NCBI RefSeq assembly: GCF_900290235.1
Contig: NZ_OLMK01000010.1
Span: forward strand, 1 to 64,000
Source of the DNA: Streptomyces sp. MA5143a
Lineage (GTDB): Bacteria; Actinomycetota; Actinomycetes; Streptomycetales; Streptomycetaceae
DNA length: 64,000 nt
Direction: 5' to 3'
The position numbers were made by a program, and so were the translations under genes. Shown one piece after another: positions 54,697-62,249 of this stretch (its first letter is position 1; each line of letters opens with the position of its first letter). The notes beneath the pieces are model-generated. The model had not been told where the DNA came from. It searched no databases and was given only the letters and a program-made list of their open reading frames with translations.

Positions 54697-55761
54697 ATGA
54701 AGGCCCTAGTCCTGGCCGGCGGGACGGGAACCCGTCTGCGCCCGTTCAGCCACTCCATGCCCAAACAGCTCTTTCCCGTCGCCAACAAACCGGTGGTGGA
54801 GCACGTGCTGGAGAACATCGGCCGGGTGGGCGTCACCGAGGTCGGCGTGGTCGTCGGCGACTGGGAGGATCGCGTACGCGAGGTACTGGGCGACGGCTCC
54901 CGGTACGGGGTGCGGATCGTGTACATCCGCCAGGAACGGCCGCTGGGCCTGGCCCATTGCGTGCGGATCGCACGGGATTTCCTCGGTGACAGCGACTTCG
55001 TCATGTATCTGGGCGACAACATCCTCCCCAACGGGATAAGCGCGGTCGCCGAGACGTTCCGCACCGAACGCCCGGCCGCGCAACTGGTGACGCACAAGGT
55101 GTCCGACCCGCGGGCCTTCGGGGTGGTGGAACTGGGTCCGGACGGCTCGGTCGCCCGGCTGGTGGAGAAGCCACAGAACCCGCGCAGCAACCTGGCCCTC
55201 ATCGGCGTGTACTTCTTCACGTTCCACATCCACGCGGCCGTGGACGCCATCGCGCCCAGTGCCCGCGGAGAGCTGGAGATCACCGACGCCCTCCAGTGGC
55301 TGGTGGCCTCCGGCGCCGACGTGCGCGCGAGCGAGTACAGCGGCTACTGGCAGGACACCGGCCACGTGGACGACGTACTGGAGTGCAACCGCCGTCTCCT
55401 CGCCGGCCTCACCGGCGACGTCGTCGGCGAGGTGGACGAGACGAGCGTGCTGATCGGCCCCGTCGTGCTGGAGGCGGGCGCCAGGATCATCCGGTCCCGG
55501 GTCGAGGGCCCGGTGATCATCGGTGCGGGAAGCACGATCGAGGACTGCCGGGTCGGCGCGTACACGTCGATCGGGCGGGACTGTGTCCTGCGCCGTTCCG
55601 GCATCGACCACTCCATCACCCTCGACGGGGCGACCGTGACGGACGTACCGAGCCTGCACGGCTCCATGATCGGCCGGTCGGCCGTCGTCGGCGCCGGCCG
55701 GGAGAACCCGGGGCATCGACTGATCATCGGCGACGACGCCCGCGTGGAGGTGGCCGCATGA
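54697..55761 (+). CDS. rmlA: Glucose-1-phosphate thymidylyltransferase, long form
   Basis: 354 aa. Makes dTDP-glucose from glucose-1-phosphate and dTTP. N-terminal nucleotidyltransferase: LVLAGGTGTRLRPFSHSMPKQ, MYLGDNILPNG, EKPQNPRSNLALIGVYFF, YWQDTGHVDDVLECNR. C-terminal left-handed beta-helix repeats (about 245-354: LIGPVVLEAGARIIRSRVEG) mark the long antibiotic-type RmlA rather than the short housekeeping form. ATG with TGAGGAGAGG. Its stop overlaps the rmlB start (ATGA). Confidence 0.95.
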   Translation: MKALVLAGGTGTRLRPFSHSMPKQLFPVANKPVVEHVLENIGRVGVTEVGVVVGDWEDRVREVLGDGSRYGVRIVYIRQERPLGLAHCVRIARDFLGDSDFVMYLGDNILPNGISAVAETFRTERPAAQLVTHKVSDPRAFGVVELGPDGSVARLVEKPQNPRSNLALIGVYFFTFHIHAAVDAIAPSARGELEITDALQWLVASGADVRASEYSGYWQDTGHVDDVLECNRRLLAGLTGDVVGEVDETSVLIGPVVLEAGARIIRSRVEGPVIIGAGSTIEDCRVGAYTSIGRDCVLRRSGIDHSITLDGATVTDVPSLHGSMIGRSAVVGAGRENPGHRLIIGDDARVEVAA

Positions 55762-56756
55762 AGGTCTTCGTCACCGGAGGCGCGGGCTTCATCGGTTCGC
55801 ACTATGTGCGGACCATGCTGGCGGGCGGCTACGAGGGCTTCGAGGACGCCGAGATCACCGTCTACGACGCCCTGACCTACGCCGGAACCCGCGGCAGCCT
55901 GCCCGAGTCCCACCCGCGGATGCGGTTCGTCCAGGGCGACGTCTGTGATCTGCCGACCCTGATGGAACTCCTGCCGGGACACGACGTCGCGGTGCACTTC
56001 GCGGCCGAGTCCCACGTGGACCGCTCCATCGACGACCCCGCGGTGTTCGTGCGGACCAATGTGGCCGGCACCCAGACCCTGCTGGAGGCCTGTCTGCGGG
56101 CCGGAGTGCCACGGGTGCTGCACGTCTCCACCGACGAGGTGTACGGCTCGATCACCGACGGGTCCTGGACCGAGGAGTGGCCCCTGGCGCCCAACTCCCC
56201 CTACTCCGCGTCCAAGGCGGGGGCGGACATGATCGCCCGCGCGTACTGGAGCACCCACGGCCTCGAAGTCTCCGTCACGCGCTGCTGCAACAACTACGGG
56301 CCGTACCAGAACCCGGAGAAGCTGATCCCGCGGTTCGTCAGCAATCTGCTGGAGGGCAGGCCGGTGCCGCTGTTCGGCGACGGTTCCAACGTCCGTGAGT
56401 GGCTGCACGTGGACGACCACTGCCGGGCGCTGCACCTGGTGCTCACCCGGGGGCGCCCCGGTGAGGTCTACAACGTCGGGGGCGGAGCCGAGCGGACCAA
56501 CCTGTGGCTCACGGAGCGGTTGCTGGAGCTGTGCGGGGCCCCGCCGTCCATGGTGCACAGGGTGACGGACCGGCCGGGACACGACCTGCGGTACGCGCTC
56601 GACTGCACGAAGATCCGCGAGGAACTGGGCTACGCCCCCCGGATCGACTTCGACGCGGGACTGGCCGACACGGTCGCCTGGTACCGGGACAACCCCGACT
56701 GGTGGAAGCCCCTCACGACCCCGCGGACGGTCACCGAACGGCCCCACACCGGCTGA
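55758..56756 (+). CDS. rmlB: dTDP-glucose 4,6-dehydratase
   Basis: 332-aa extended SDR: GGAGFIGSHYVRTML, catalytic Thr/Asp/Glu region HVSTDEVYGSI, SYK-type YSASKAGADM, and substrate-binding RCCNNYGPYQNPEKLIPRF and VREWLHVDDHCRA. Converts dTDP-glucose to dTDP-4-keto-6-deoxyglucose, the common deoxysugar intermediate. Translationally coupled to rmlA. Confidence 0.96.
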   Translation: MKVFVTGGAGFIGSHYVRTMLAGGYEGFEDAEITVYDALTYAGTRGSLPESHPRMRFVQGDVCDLPTLMELLPGHDVAVHFAAESHVDRSIDDPAVFVRTNVAGTQTLLEACLRAGVPRVLHVSTDEVYGSITDGSWTEEWPLAPNSPYSASKAGADMIARAYWSTHGLEVSVTRCCNNYGPYQNPEKLIPRFVSNLLEGRPVPLFGDGSNVREWLHVDDHCRALHLVLTRGRPGEVYNVGGGAERTNLWLTERLLELCGAPPSMVHRVTDRPGHDLRYALDCTKIREELGYAPRIDFDAGLADTVAWYRDNPDWWKPLTTPRTVTERPHTG

Positions 56757-56784
56757 CGCCGTCCACCGGCTGACGCCGTCCGGA

Positions 56785-56816
56785 CCGTCCCCCGCCCGTT
56801 CGCGGGCGGGGGACGG
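56785..56816. terminator. Bidirectional terminator between rmlB and epimerase
   Basis: Perfect 14-bp stem (CCGTCCCCCGCCCG and complement) with a 4-nt TTCG tetraloop, between convergent genes. Confidence 0.92.
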
Positions 56817-56822
56817 CGGTAT

Positions 56823-57416
56823 CTACTCCGCCAGGACGCAGTCCTCGTAGCGAGGCAACATGCCCGTGGCGAGAGCCTCGGCGAGACTCGGGGCCGCCTG
56901 GTCGCGGGGGGAGAGGATCGGGGTGATGTCCTGGGGCCAGGGCAGGACCAGCTCCGGGTCCAGCGGGTGGATCGCCAGTTCCTGTTCGGCGACGTAGTTG
57001 CCGCTGACCATGTAGGCCATCACGGTGTCGTCCTCAAGGGCCACATAGCTGTGGGCGACGCCGAGAGGGAAGTACACGGCCCGGAAGGACCCGCCCCCGA
57101 GTTCGACGGCGTCCCACTTGCCGAAGGTAGGGGAGCCGACCCGGGCGTCGAGCATCACGTCCAGCGCGCGTCCGCCGGCGCAGTACACGTACTTGCTCTG
57201 CCCCGGAGGCGTCCGGGTGAAGTGCAGCCCCCGGATCACCCCGCGCATGGACCGGCTGTAGTTGAGCTGGGCGGGGGAGAAGGGCCGGCCCACCGCCGCG
57301 ACGAACGCCGGTTCCTGATACGGCGCGACGAACAGGCCCCGCTTGTCGGCGTGGACGTCGGGGGTGAACTCGAAGGCACCGGCGATCGCCAGCTCACGCG
57401 CCCGCATGCCGCTCAC
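56823..57416 (-). CDS. dTDP-4-dehydrorhamnose 3,5-epimerase family enzyme
   Basis: 197-aa cupin of the RmlC family. Catalytic His is in MRGVIRGLHFTRTPPGQSKYV, with family residues in DVMLDARVGSPTFGKWDAVEL and YFPLGVAHSYVALEDDT. May be a 3,5-epimerase (rhamnose) or 3-epimerase only (antibiotic sugars); the motif set does not settle this. Start GTG 57416, or ATG 57407 (MRARELAIAG). Transcribed away from the reductase gene at 57819. Confidence 0.9.
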   Translation of the reverse strand: MSGMRARELAIAGAFEFTPDVHADKRGLFVAPYQEPAFVAAVGRPFSPAQLNYSRSMRGVIRGLHFTRTPPGQSKYVYCAGGRALDVMLDARVGSPTFGKWDAVELGGGSFRAVYFPLGVAHSYVALEDDTVMAYMVSGNYVAEQELAIHPLDPELVLPWPQDITPILSPRDQAAPSLAEALATGMLPRYEDCVLAE

Positions 57417-57818
57417 CCCTCTCGGGGCGTCCGGCGGGCCCGCTCGGCGGGAGAACGCGATGTGTCATGGTCAGGTGATCCCATCTCGGTCGGGGTCGGT
57501 GGAACGTGAGGTACGCCGTCCTCCGAGGGGCGTGGCCCGCGCAGTCGGGGGAGCCGCGTACCGCCTGAGACCGCGCCGGCCGGCCGGGACTCGTCTTCGC
57601 GCCGATGCTCCTCCGCGGCCAACGGGGCGAACAACCCCTAATCCCTCCAGCCCCGCCACTACGAGCGCCCTGACGTCCGGGTCGCGGGTCACCCCCTAGC
57701 CTCTCCGGGCGCCGTGGATAGGGGGCCTGGACTCTGGTTTCCCGCTCACGCCTCGGACTTGAATGGGCGTACGCGTCCGAAGGAGACGCTCCGCCCGGAT
57801 CGAGGAGGAGTCGGCCAC
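57417..57818. other. Divergent promoter region of epimerase and reductase
   Basis: 402 bp, noncoding. Holds AACCCCTAATCCC (57633-57645), CACCCCCTAGCC (57690-57701) and GATAGGGGGCC (57717-57727). These are copies of the AGGGG-type element also seen upstream of rmlA and of the O-methyltransferase. Confidence 0.45.
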
Positions 57819-58817
57819 GTGTCACCGCAGGCCTGGGCCGACCGGACGGTCGTCGTGACGGGCGGCACCGGTTTCATCGGATCGCACTTCGTCGAGGAAC
57901 TGCTGGCGCGTCACGCCCACGTGATATGCCTGTACCGAAGGGACGACGGACGCATGTTGTCCCAACTTCCCTCCACCGAGCGACTATTGACCATTCAGGT
58001 CGACCTGTGCGACGAACCCGCGCTGCGCCGCGTGTTCGACCGGGCGCCACGGGGCGTGGACGCGGTGGTGCACTGCGCCGCCATGTGGGGAAGCGCGGGA
58101 TTCCGGTACGACCATCCCGCGACCGTCTTCGAGGCCAACTTCCGGCCCGTCGCCAACGTGCTCAAGTGCGCTCAGGAACACGGGACGTCGGACGTCGTCC
58201 TCCTCGGCTCCGGCGAGGTGTACCGGTCGTCCGCGACCCGCCCGCTGAGGGAGGAGGACGACTTCCGCGCGGCCGTGCGGTACGCGACCGACGGGTACTA
58301 CCTGGCGAAGCTCTACGAGGAGATGCTGGCGGACACCTACCGGCACGAGCACGGGATGAATGTCTTCCGGCCCCGGCTCACCGGCATCTACGGGCCGCGC
58401 GACAACTTCGCGCCGGGCGCGGACCGGGTGATCCCCGCCATGCTCGCCAGAGCCGCGGCCGACCAGGAGATCGTGATCTGGGGGGACGGAAGCCAGACCC
58501 GCACCTACATGTTCGTGACCGACCTGGTGCGCGCGGTTCTGCGGATGGTCGAGAAGAACACACACCACACGGTCAATGTGGGGACGTCGGAAACCGTGTC
58601 CATGCGGCATCTGGCGCAACTCGTCTGTGCCGTCATGGGAAAACCGGACCGCATCACGTTCGACAGGGAAAAGCCCACGGGACGGCCTAGTCGGACACTC
58701 GATCTCACCCGCCTCGGCGGAATCATCGATTTCCAACCACGCGGTCTTCGGGAGGGTTTGGAGCAGACGGCGGACTGGTACCGAAGGAGTCACCTTTCCT
58801 CGCGGGAAAAGAGCTGA
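57819..58817 (+). CDS. NAD-dependent nucleotide-sugar epimerase/4-ketoreductase
   Basis: 332-aa extended SDR: VVVTGGTGFIGSHFVEELLA, catalytic Ser region LLGSGEVYRSSA, YxxxK in DGYYLAKLYEEM, and RPRLTGIYGPRDNFAPGADRVI with WGDGSQTRTYMFVTDLVRA, resembling GDP-fucose synthase and 4-ketoreductase-type enzymes. GTG 57819 is preceded by GAGGAGGAG; the frame extends upstream without coding sense. Probably sets the stereochemistry at C4 (or C3/C5) of the deoxysugar from RmlB. Confidence 0.87.
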   Translation: MSPQAWADRTVVVTGGTGFIGSHFVEELLARHAHVICLYRRDDGRMLSQLPSTERLLTIQVDLCDEPALRRVFDRAPRGVDAVVHCAAMWGSAGFRYDHPATVFEANFRPVANVLKCAQEHGTSDVVLLGSGEVYRSSATRPLREEDDFRAAVRYATDGYYLAKLYEEMLADTYRHEHGMNVFRPRLTGIYGPRDNFAPGADRVIPAMLARAAADQEIVIWGDGSQTRTYMFVTDLVRAVLRMVEKNTHHTVNVGTSETVSMRHLAQLVCAVMGKPDRITFDREKPTGRPSRTLDLTRLGGIIDFQPRGLREGLEQTADWYRRSHLSSREKS

Positions 58818-58838
58818 CCCTTCCTGTTCCGGATCGAC

Positions 58839-58855
58839 AGGGGTGTTTAGGGGTG
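58839..58855. repeat. AGGGGTG direct repeat before the O-methyltransferase
   Basis: AGGGGTG occurs at 58839 and 58849 (10-bp period, about one helical turn), 70-85 bp upstream of the methyltransferase ATG. Candidate binding site for a shared activator. Confidence 0.4.
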
Positions 58856-58923
58856 GGAGCCCCGAGTCGTCGTCCGTACTGTTCATCAGCAGCCACCGAG
58901 AACCCCGAAGGGGAAACGCGTCC

Positions 58924-59694
58924 ATGACTGAGAATTTCACCGACCCGCGGATCGTGCCGCACGAGTCCGAACAAGAACGCGACGTGCGTGAGCGGCTGAC
59001 CAAGCTGTTCGTCGACAGCCCCATCCCGCCCAAGTACCTGATCGACAACCTTCCGGTCTATCTGCGGCGCCACCAACTGGCCGACCTGCTGAGCATGGAC
59101 GCCCTGTACCGCATGCTGCCCGAGGTTCCCGGCACCATCATGGAGTTCGGTGTGCTCCACGGCCGGCACCTCGTCACGCTCACGGCACTGCGCAGCATCT
59201 ACGAGCCGTACAACTCGCTGCGCCGCATCGTCGGCTTCGACACCTTCACCGGCTTCCCCGACATCGAGGACGTGGACCGGGTCAGCACCAGCGCGGTGCC
59301 CGGGCGCTTCGCGGTCCCCGACGGTGAGGTGGACCACCTGCGGGAGGTGCTCGCCGCCCACGAGGCGAGCGAACCGTTCGGCCACACCCAGCGCTCCTTC
59401 CTCGTGCAGGGCGACGTACGGGAGACGGTCCCGAAGTACCTGGAGGAGAACCCGGAGACCGTCATCGCCCTCGCCTACTTCGACCTGGACCTGTACCAGC
59501 CCACCAAGGAACTCATCGAGGTCATCAAGCCGTACCTGACCAAGGGAAGCATCCTCGCCTTCGACGAGCTGGCCCACCCCAAGTGGCCCGGAGAGACGGT
59601 GGCCCTGCGCGAGGTGCTCGGCCTCGACCACGCACCGCTGCGCCAGTTGCCCGGCCGTGAGCCCCCGGTGATCTACATGAAGTGGGGCGAGTGA
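58924..59694 (+). CDS. TylF-like O-methyltransferase
   Basis: 256-aa class I SAM methyltransferase of the macrocin O-methyltransferase type: motif I IMEFGVLHGRHLVTL, VGFDTFTGFPDIEDVD, and the Mg/substrate segment ALAYFDLDLYQPTKELIE followed by ILAFDELAHPKWPG. Family members methylate sugar hydroxyls of deoxyhexose glycosides. AAGGGGAAACG precedes the ATG. Last gene of the deoxysugar cassette; it suggests the end product is an O-methyl-6-deoxyhexose. Confidence 0.88.
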   Translation: MTENFTDPRIVPHESEQERDVRERLTKLFVDSPIPPKYLIDNLPVYLRRHQLADLLSMDALYRMLPEVPGTIMEFGVLHGRHLVTLTALRSIYEPYNSLRRIVGFDTFTGFPDIEDVDRVSTSAVPGRFAVPDGEVDHLREVLAAHEASEPFGHTQRSFLVQGDVRETVPKYLEENPETVIALAYFDLDLYQPTKELIEVIKPYLTKGSILAFDELAHPKWPGETVALREVLGLDHAPLRQLPGREPPVIYMKWGE

Positions 59695-59710
59695 GACAGC
59701 GGTGCAAGGC

Positions 59711-59740
59711 AAGGGTCTCGACCATGCGGTCGGGGCCCTT
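59711..59740 (+). terminator. Terminator after the methyltransferase
   Basis: 13-bp stem AAGGGTCTCGACC / GGTCGGGGCCCTT (two G-T wobbles) with a 4-nt loop, followed by a pyrimidine-rich tract. Confidence 0.8.
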
Positions 59741-59877
59741 CTCGTCTGCGGCCCAGCTCTTCCTTTTCTCTTCAACTTCTAGTCGAATGGCGGCACTTCA
59801 GTCACACGCGTCTCATGCGTTGCGGATGTCCCTGACCAGGACGACCCCTGTCCGCAGCCGGTCGTGAGGAGACCCAC

Positions 59878-61896
59878 ATGCCCCGTTCGCCCCTGAGTCG
59901 TCGCGCGTTCGTGCTGCTCGGCGCCGCGGTCGCCGCGGCCGCCGGCACCAGGACGTCGATCGCCGTCGCGGCGCCCGCCCGCACACCGGTGCCCGTCCGC
60001 ATCGTCGACGACAGGGCGACCCCCGCCACCCGCGCGCTCTACGCCTATCTGAAGCGGCAGCAGGGCCAGGGCATCCTCTTCGGACACCAGCACGACCTCA
60101 CCTACGGCTTCACCTTCACCACCCCCGACGGCCGGGCGTCCGACACCCGGGCGGCGGTCGGCGACTATCCCGCGATCTTCGGCTGGGACACCCTCGTCCT
60201 CGACGGCGACGAACGCCCCGGCGTCGAGGGCGGCACCCACGCCGAGAACATCGCCGCGCTCAGCCGCTGCATCCGGCAGGGCGACGCACGCGGCGGGATC
60301 AACACCCTCAGCGCCCATCTGCCGAACTTCGTCACCGGCGGGAACTTCTACGACACCACGGGCCGCGTGGTCCGGCAGATCCTGCCCGGCGGCGCGAAGC
60401 ACGCGGCCTTCAACGCCTTCCTCGACCGTGTCGCGAAGGCGGTCAAGGGGGCGCGGCGGCCGGACGGCACCGCGATCCCCGTGATCTTCCGCCCGTTCCA
60501 CGAGAACAACGGCGGCTGGTTCTGGTGGGGCGCCGGCCACACCACCTCGGGCGAGTTCATCGAGGTGTTCCGCTACACCGTCGAGTACCTGCGCGACACC
60601 AAGGGCGTCCACAACCTGCTCTACGCCTACTCGCCCAACGCCAGTCTCGGCGGCGACCCGGCCGGCTACCTGAGGACCTACCCGGGGGACCGTTTCGTCG
60701 ACATCCTCGGCTACGACTCCTACGACGAGGCCGCCGGGCCGACCCCCTGGCTGGACGGTCTGGTGCGGGACCTGGCGATGGTGGTCCGGCTGGCCACCGA
60801 GCGCGACAAGGTGCCCGCCTTCACCGAGTTCGGGGAGAGCGGCACCGAGGTCCGCGATCCGCAGTGGTTCACCCACCTGCTGGGTGCCCTCAAGGCGGAC
60901 CCGCTGGCCCGCCAGGTGACGTACATGGCGACCTGGGCCAACTTCGGCGGCACCCGACGCGCCTACGTGCCGTATCCCGGCCACCCGCTGCTGCCCGACT
61001 TCACCGCCTTCCACCGGGACCCCCACACGCTGTTCGCCGCCGATCTGAAGGGCGTGTTCGCGGCGCGCACCACCGCCGTCAGGAACGGCCCGGTCATGCA
61101 TCTGGTGACCCCCACGGACCGGCAGCGTGTGACGGCCGCCCGGACCACCGTCCGGGTGCGGGTCACGCCCGCGCGGGCGAGCCGCGTCACCTACTCCGTG
61201 AACGGCGGACGGGCCCGAGCGCTGCGCCTGGACGCCGACGGTTACCACTCGGCGGTCTGGTCGATCGGCCCCGCCCTGCGGAAGAAGGGCTCCGCGACCC
61301 TCACCGTGCGAGCCCGGGTGGACGGTGAGACGCTCACCGACTCCGCCGTCGTCCTCCTCGGCGAGGCCCCACGGCTGCCCGCCGGCTGGATCGACGACTT
61401 CGAGGGGTACGCCGGTGACGACATCGCCCTGAGCGAGGCGTACACGCACCTCAACACCCACACCCTCACCCTGTCGCCCGACCACAAGTCCTCCGGCTCC
61501 TACGGACTGGCCTACGCGTACGACTTCTCCGGCGCCGAGTTCACCGGCATCGGCAGAGCGCTCGCCGCCGACTGGTCCGCGTTCACGTCCCTGGCGATGT
61601 GGCTGCGCGGCGACGGCTCGGAGAACGCCGGGGCGGTGGAGATCGTCGCCGACGGCATCCCGTTCCAGTACCGGTTCCCGCTGACCGACACCACCGGGCA
61701 GGAGCTCACGATGCCCTTCGGCGAGTTCCAGCCCGCGCCCTGGGACACCGCGCACCCCGGGGCCGTGCTCGACGCGGCCCGGCTGGCCAAGGTGACGGCG
61801 TTCACCCTCTACCTCGGCCGGGGAGGCGAGGCGACCAAGGGGGTCGTGTACGTGGACGCCATCCGGGCCGTCGCCCAGCCGCGGAAAATGCGGTGA
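59878..61896 (+). CDS. Tat-exported GH26 beta-mannanase with C-terminal beta domains
   Basis: 672 aa. Twin-arginine signal (LSRRAFVLLGAAVAAAAG). The GH26 TIM barrel (about 45-395) shows GILFGHQHDLTYGF, the acid/base Glu in FRPFHENNGGWFWWG and the nucleophile Glu in AFTEFGESGTEVR. An Ig-like domain (about 410-495) and a CBM11/CIA30-like beta-sandwich (about 500-665: WIDDFEGYAGDDIALSEAY) follow. Cleaves beta-1,4-mannans outside the cell. Stands alone with its own promoter. Confidence 0.93.
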   Translation: MPRSPLSRRAFVLLGAAVAAAAGTRTSIAVAAPARTPVPVRIVDDRATPATRALYAYLKRQQGQGILFGHQHDLTYGFTFTTPDGRASDTRAAVGDYPAIFGWDTLVLDGDERPGVEGGTHAENIAALSRCIRQGDARGGINTLSAHLPNFVTGGNFYDTTGRVVRQILPGGAKHAAFNAFLDRVAKAVKGARRPDGTAIPVIFRPFHENNGGWFWWGAGHTTSGEFIEVFRYTVEYLRDTKGVHNLLYAYSPNASLGGDPAGYLRTYPGDRFVDILGYDSYDEAAGPTPWLDGLVRDLAMVVRLATERDKVPAFTEFGESGTEVRDPQWFTHLLGALKADPLARQVTYMATWANFGGTRRAYVPYPGHPLLPDFTAFHRDPHTLFAADLKGVFAARTTAVRNGPVMHLVTPTDRQRVTAARTTVRVRVTPARASRVTYSVNGGRARALRLDADGYHSAVWSIGPALRKKGSATLTVRARVDGETLTDSAVVLLGEAPRLPAGWIDDFEGYAGDDIALSEAYTHLNTHTLTLSPDHKSSGSYGLAYAYDFSGAEFTGIGRALAADWSAFTSLAMWLRGDGSENAGAVEIVADGIPFQYRFPLTDTTGQELTMPFGEFQPAPWDTAHPGAVLDAARLAKVTAFTLYLGRGGEATKGVVYVDAIRAVAQPRKMR

Positions 61897-62003
61897 CCCG
61901 GCCCCGTCGCCGTCCCTAGACTCGGCACACATCGCGCGCCGCACGAGATCGCGGCGCGCGCTCCATGTGACGTGTGATGTGTGACGAGAGAGGGGGACCG
62001 GCC

Positions 62004-62120
62004 GTGTGCGACCGCGCCGCTGTCGTCGTCCCCTCGTCCCTGTACGAGGTGATCCTCGTGTCCTCGTCCGTCCGGTGCCCGCTGCGCGGCCGGTACCGGA
62101 TGCCCGTGACGCCGGCCTGA
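62004..62120 (+). other. Candidate 38-aa leader peptide upstream of EF-G paralogue
   Basis: GTG at 62004 has a strong GAGAGAGGGGGA upstream and opens 39 codons ending TGA 62118-62120 (start MCDRAAVVVPSSLYEVILVS). It sits 130 bp before the EF-G-like gene with a hairpin between. May be a regulatory leader for translational attenuation, or chance. The rest of the 353-bp gap has only promoter-like sequence. Confidence 0.35.
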
Positions 62121-62143
62121 CGTCGCACCCACGCGCCGAGACG

Positions 62144-62174
62144 CGAGGACGGTCCTGTCCCGCGCCCGTCCTCG
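62144..62174 (+). promoter_or_regulatory. Hairpin between leader ORF and EF-G paralogue
   Basis: Perfect 9-bp stem CGAGGACGG / CCGTCCTCG with a 13-nt loop. Could act as attenuator with the leader ORF. Confidence 0.4.
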
Positions 62175-62249
62175 GTGTGCCCTCGTCGTTCCCCGGCCCG
62201 CACGGGAATCGCGCTGCCCTGACACAGCTCAGCTGAAAGGCCACGGGCC

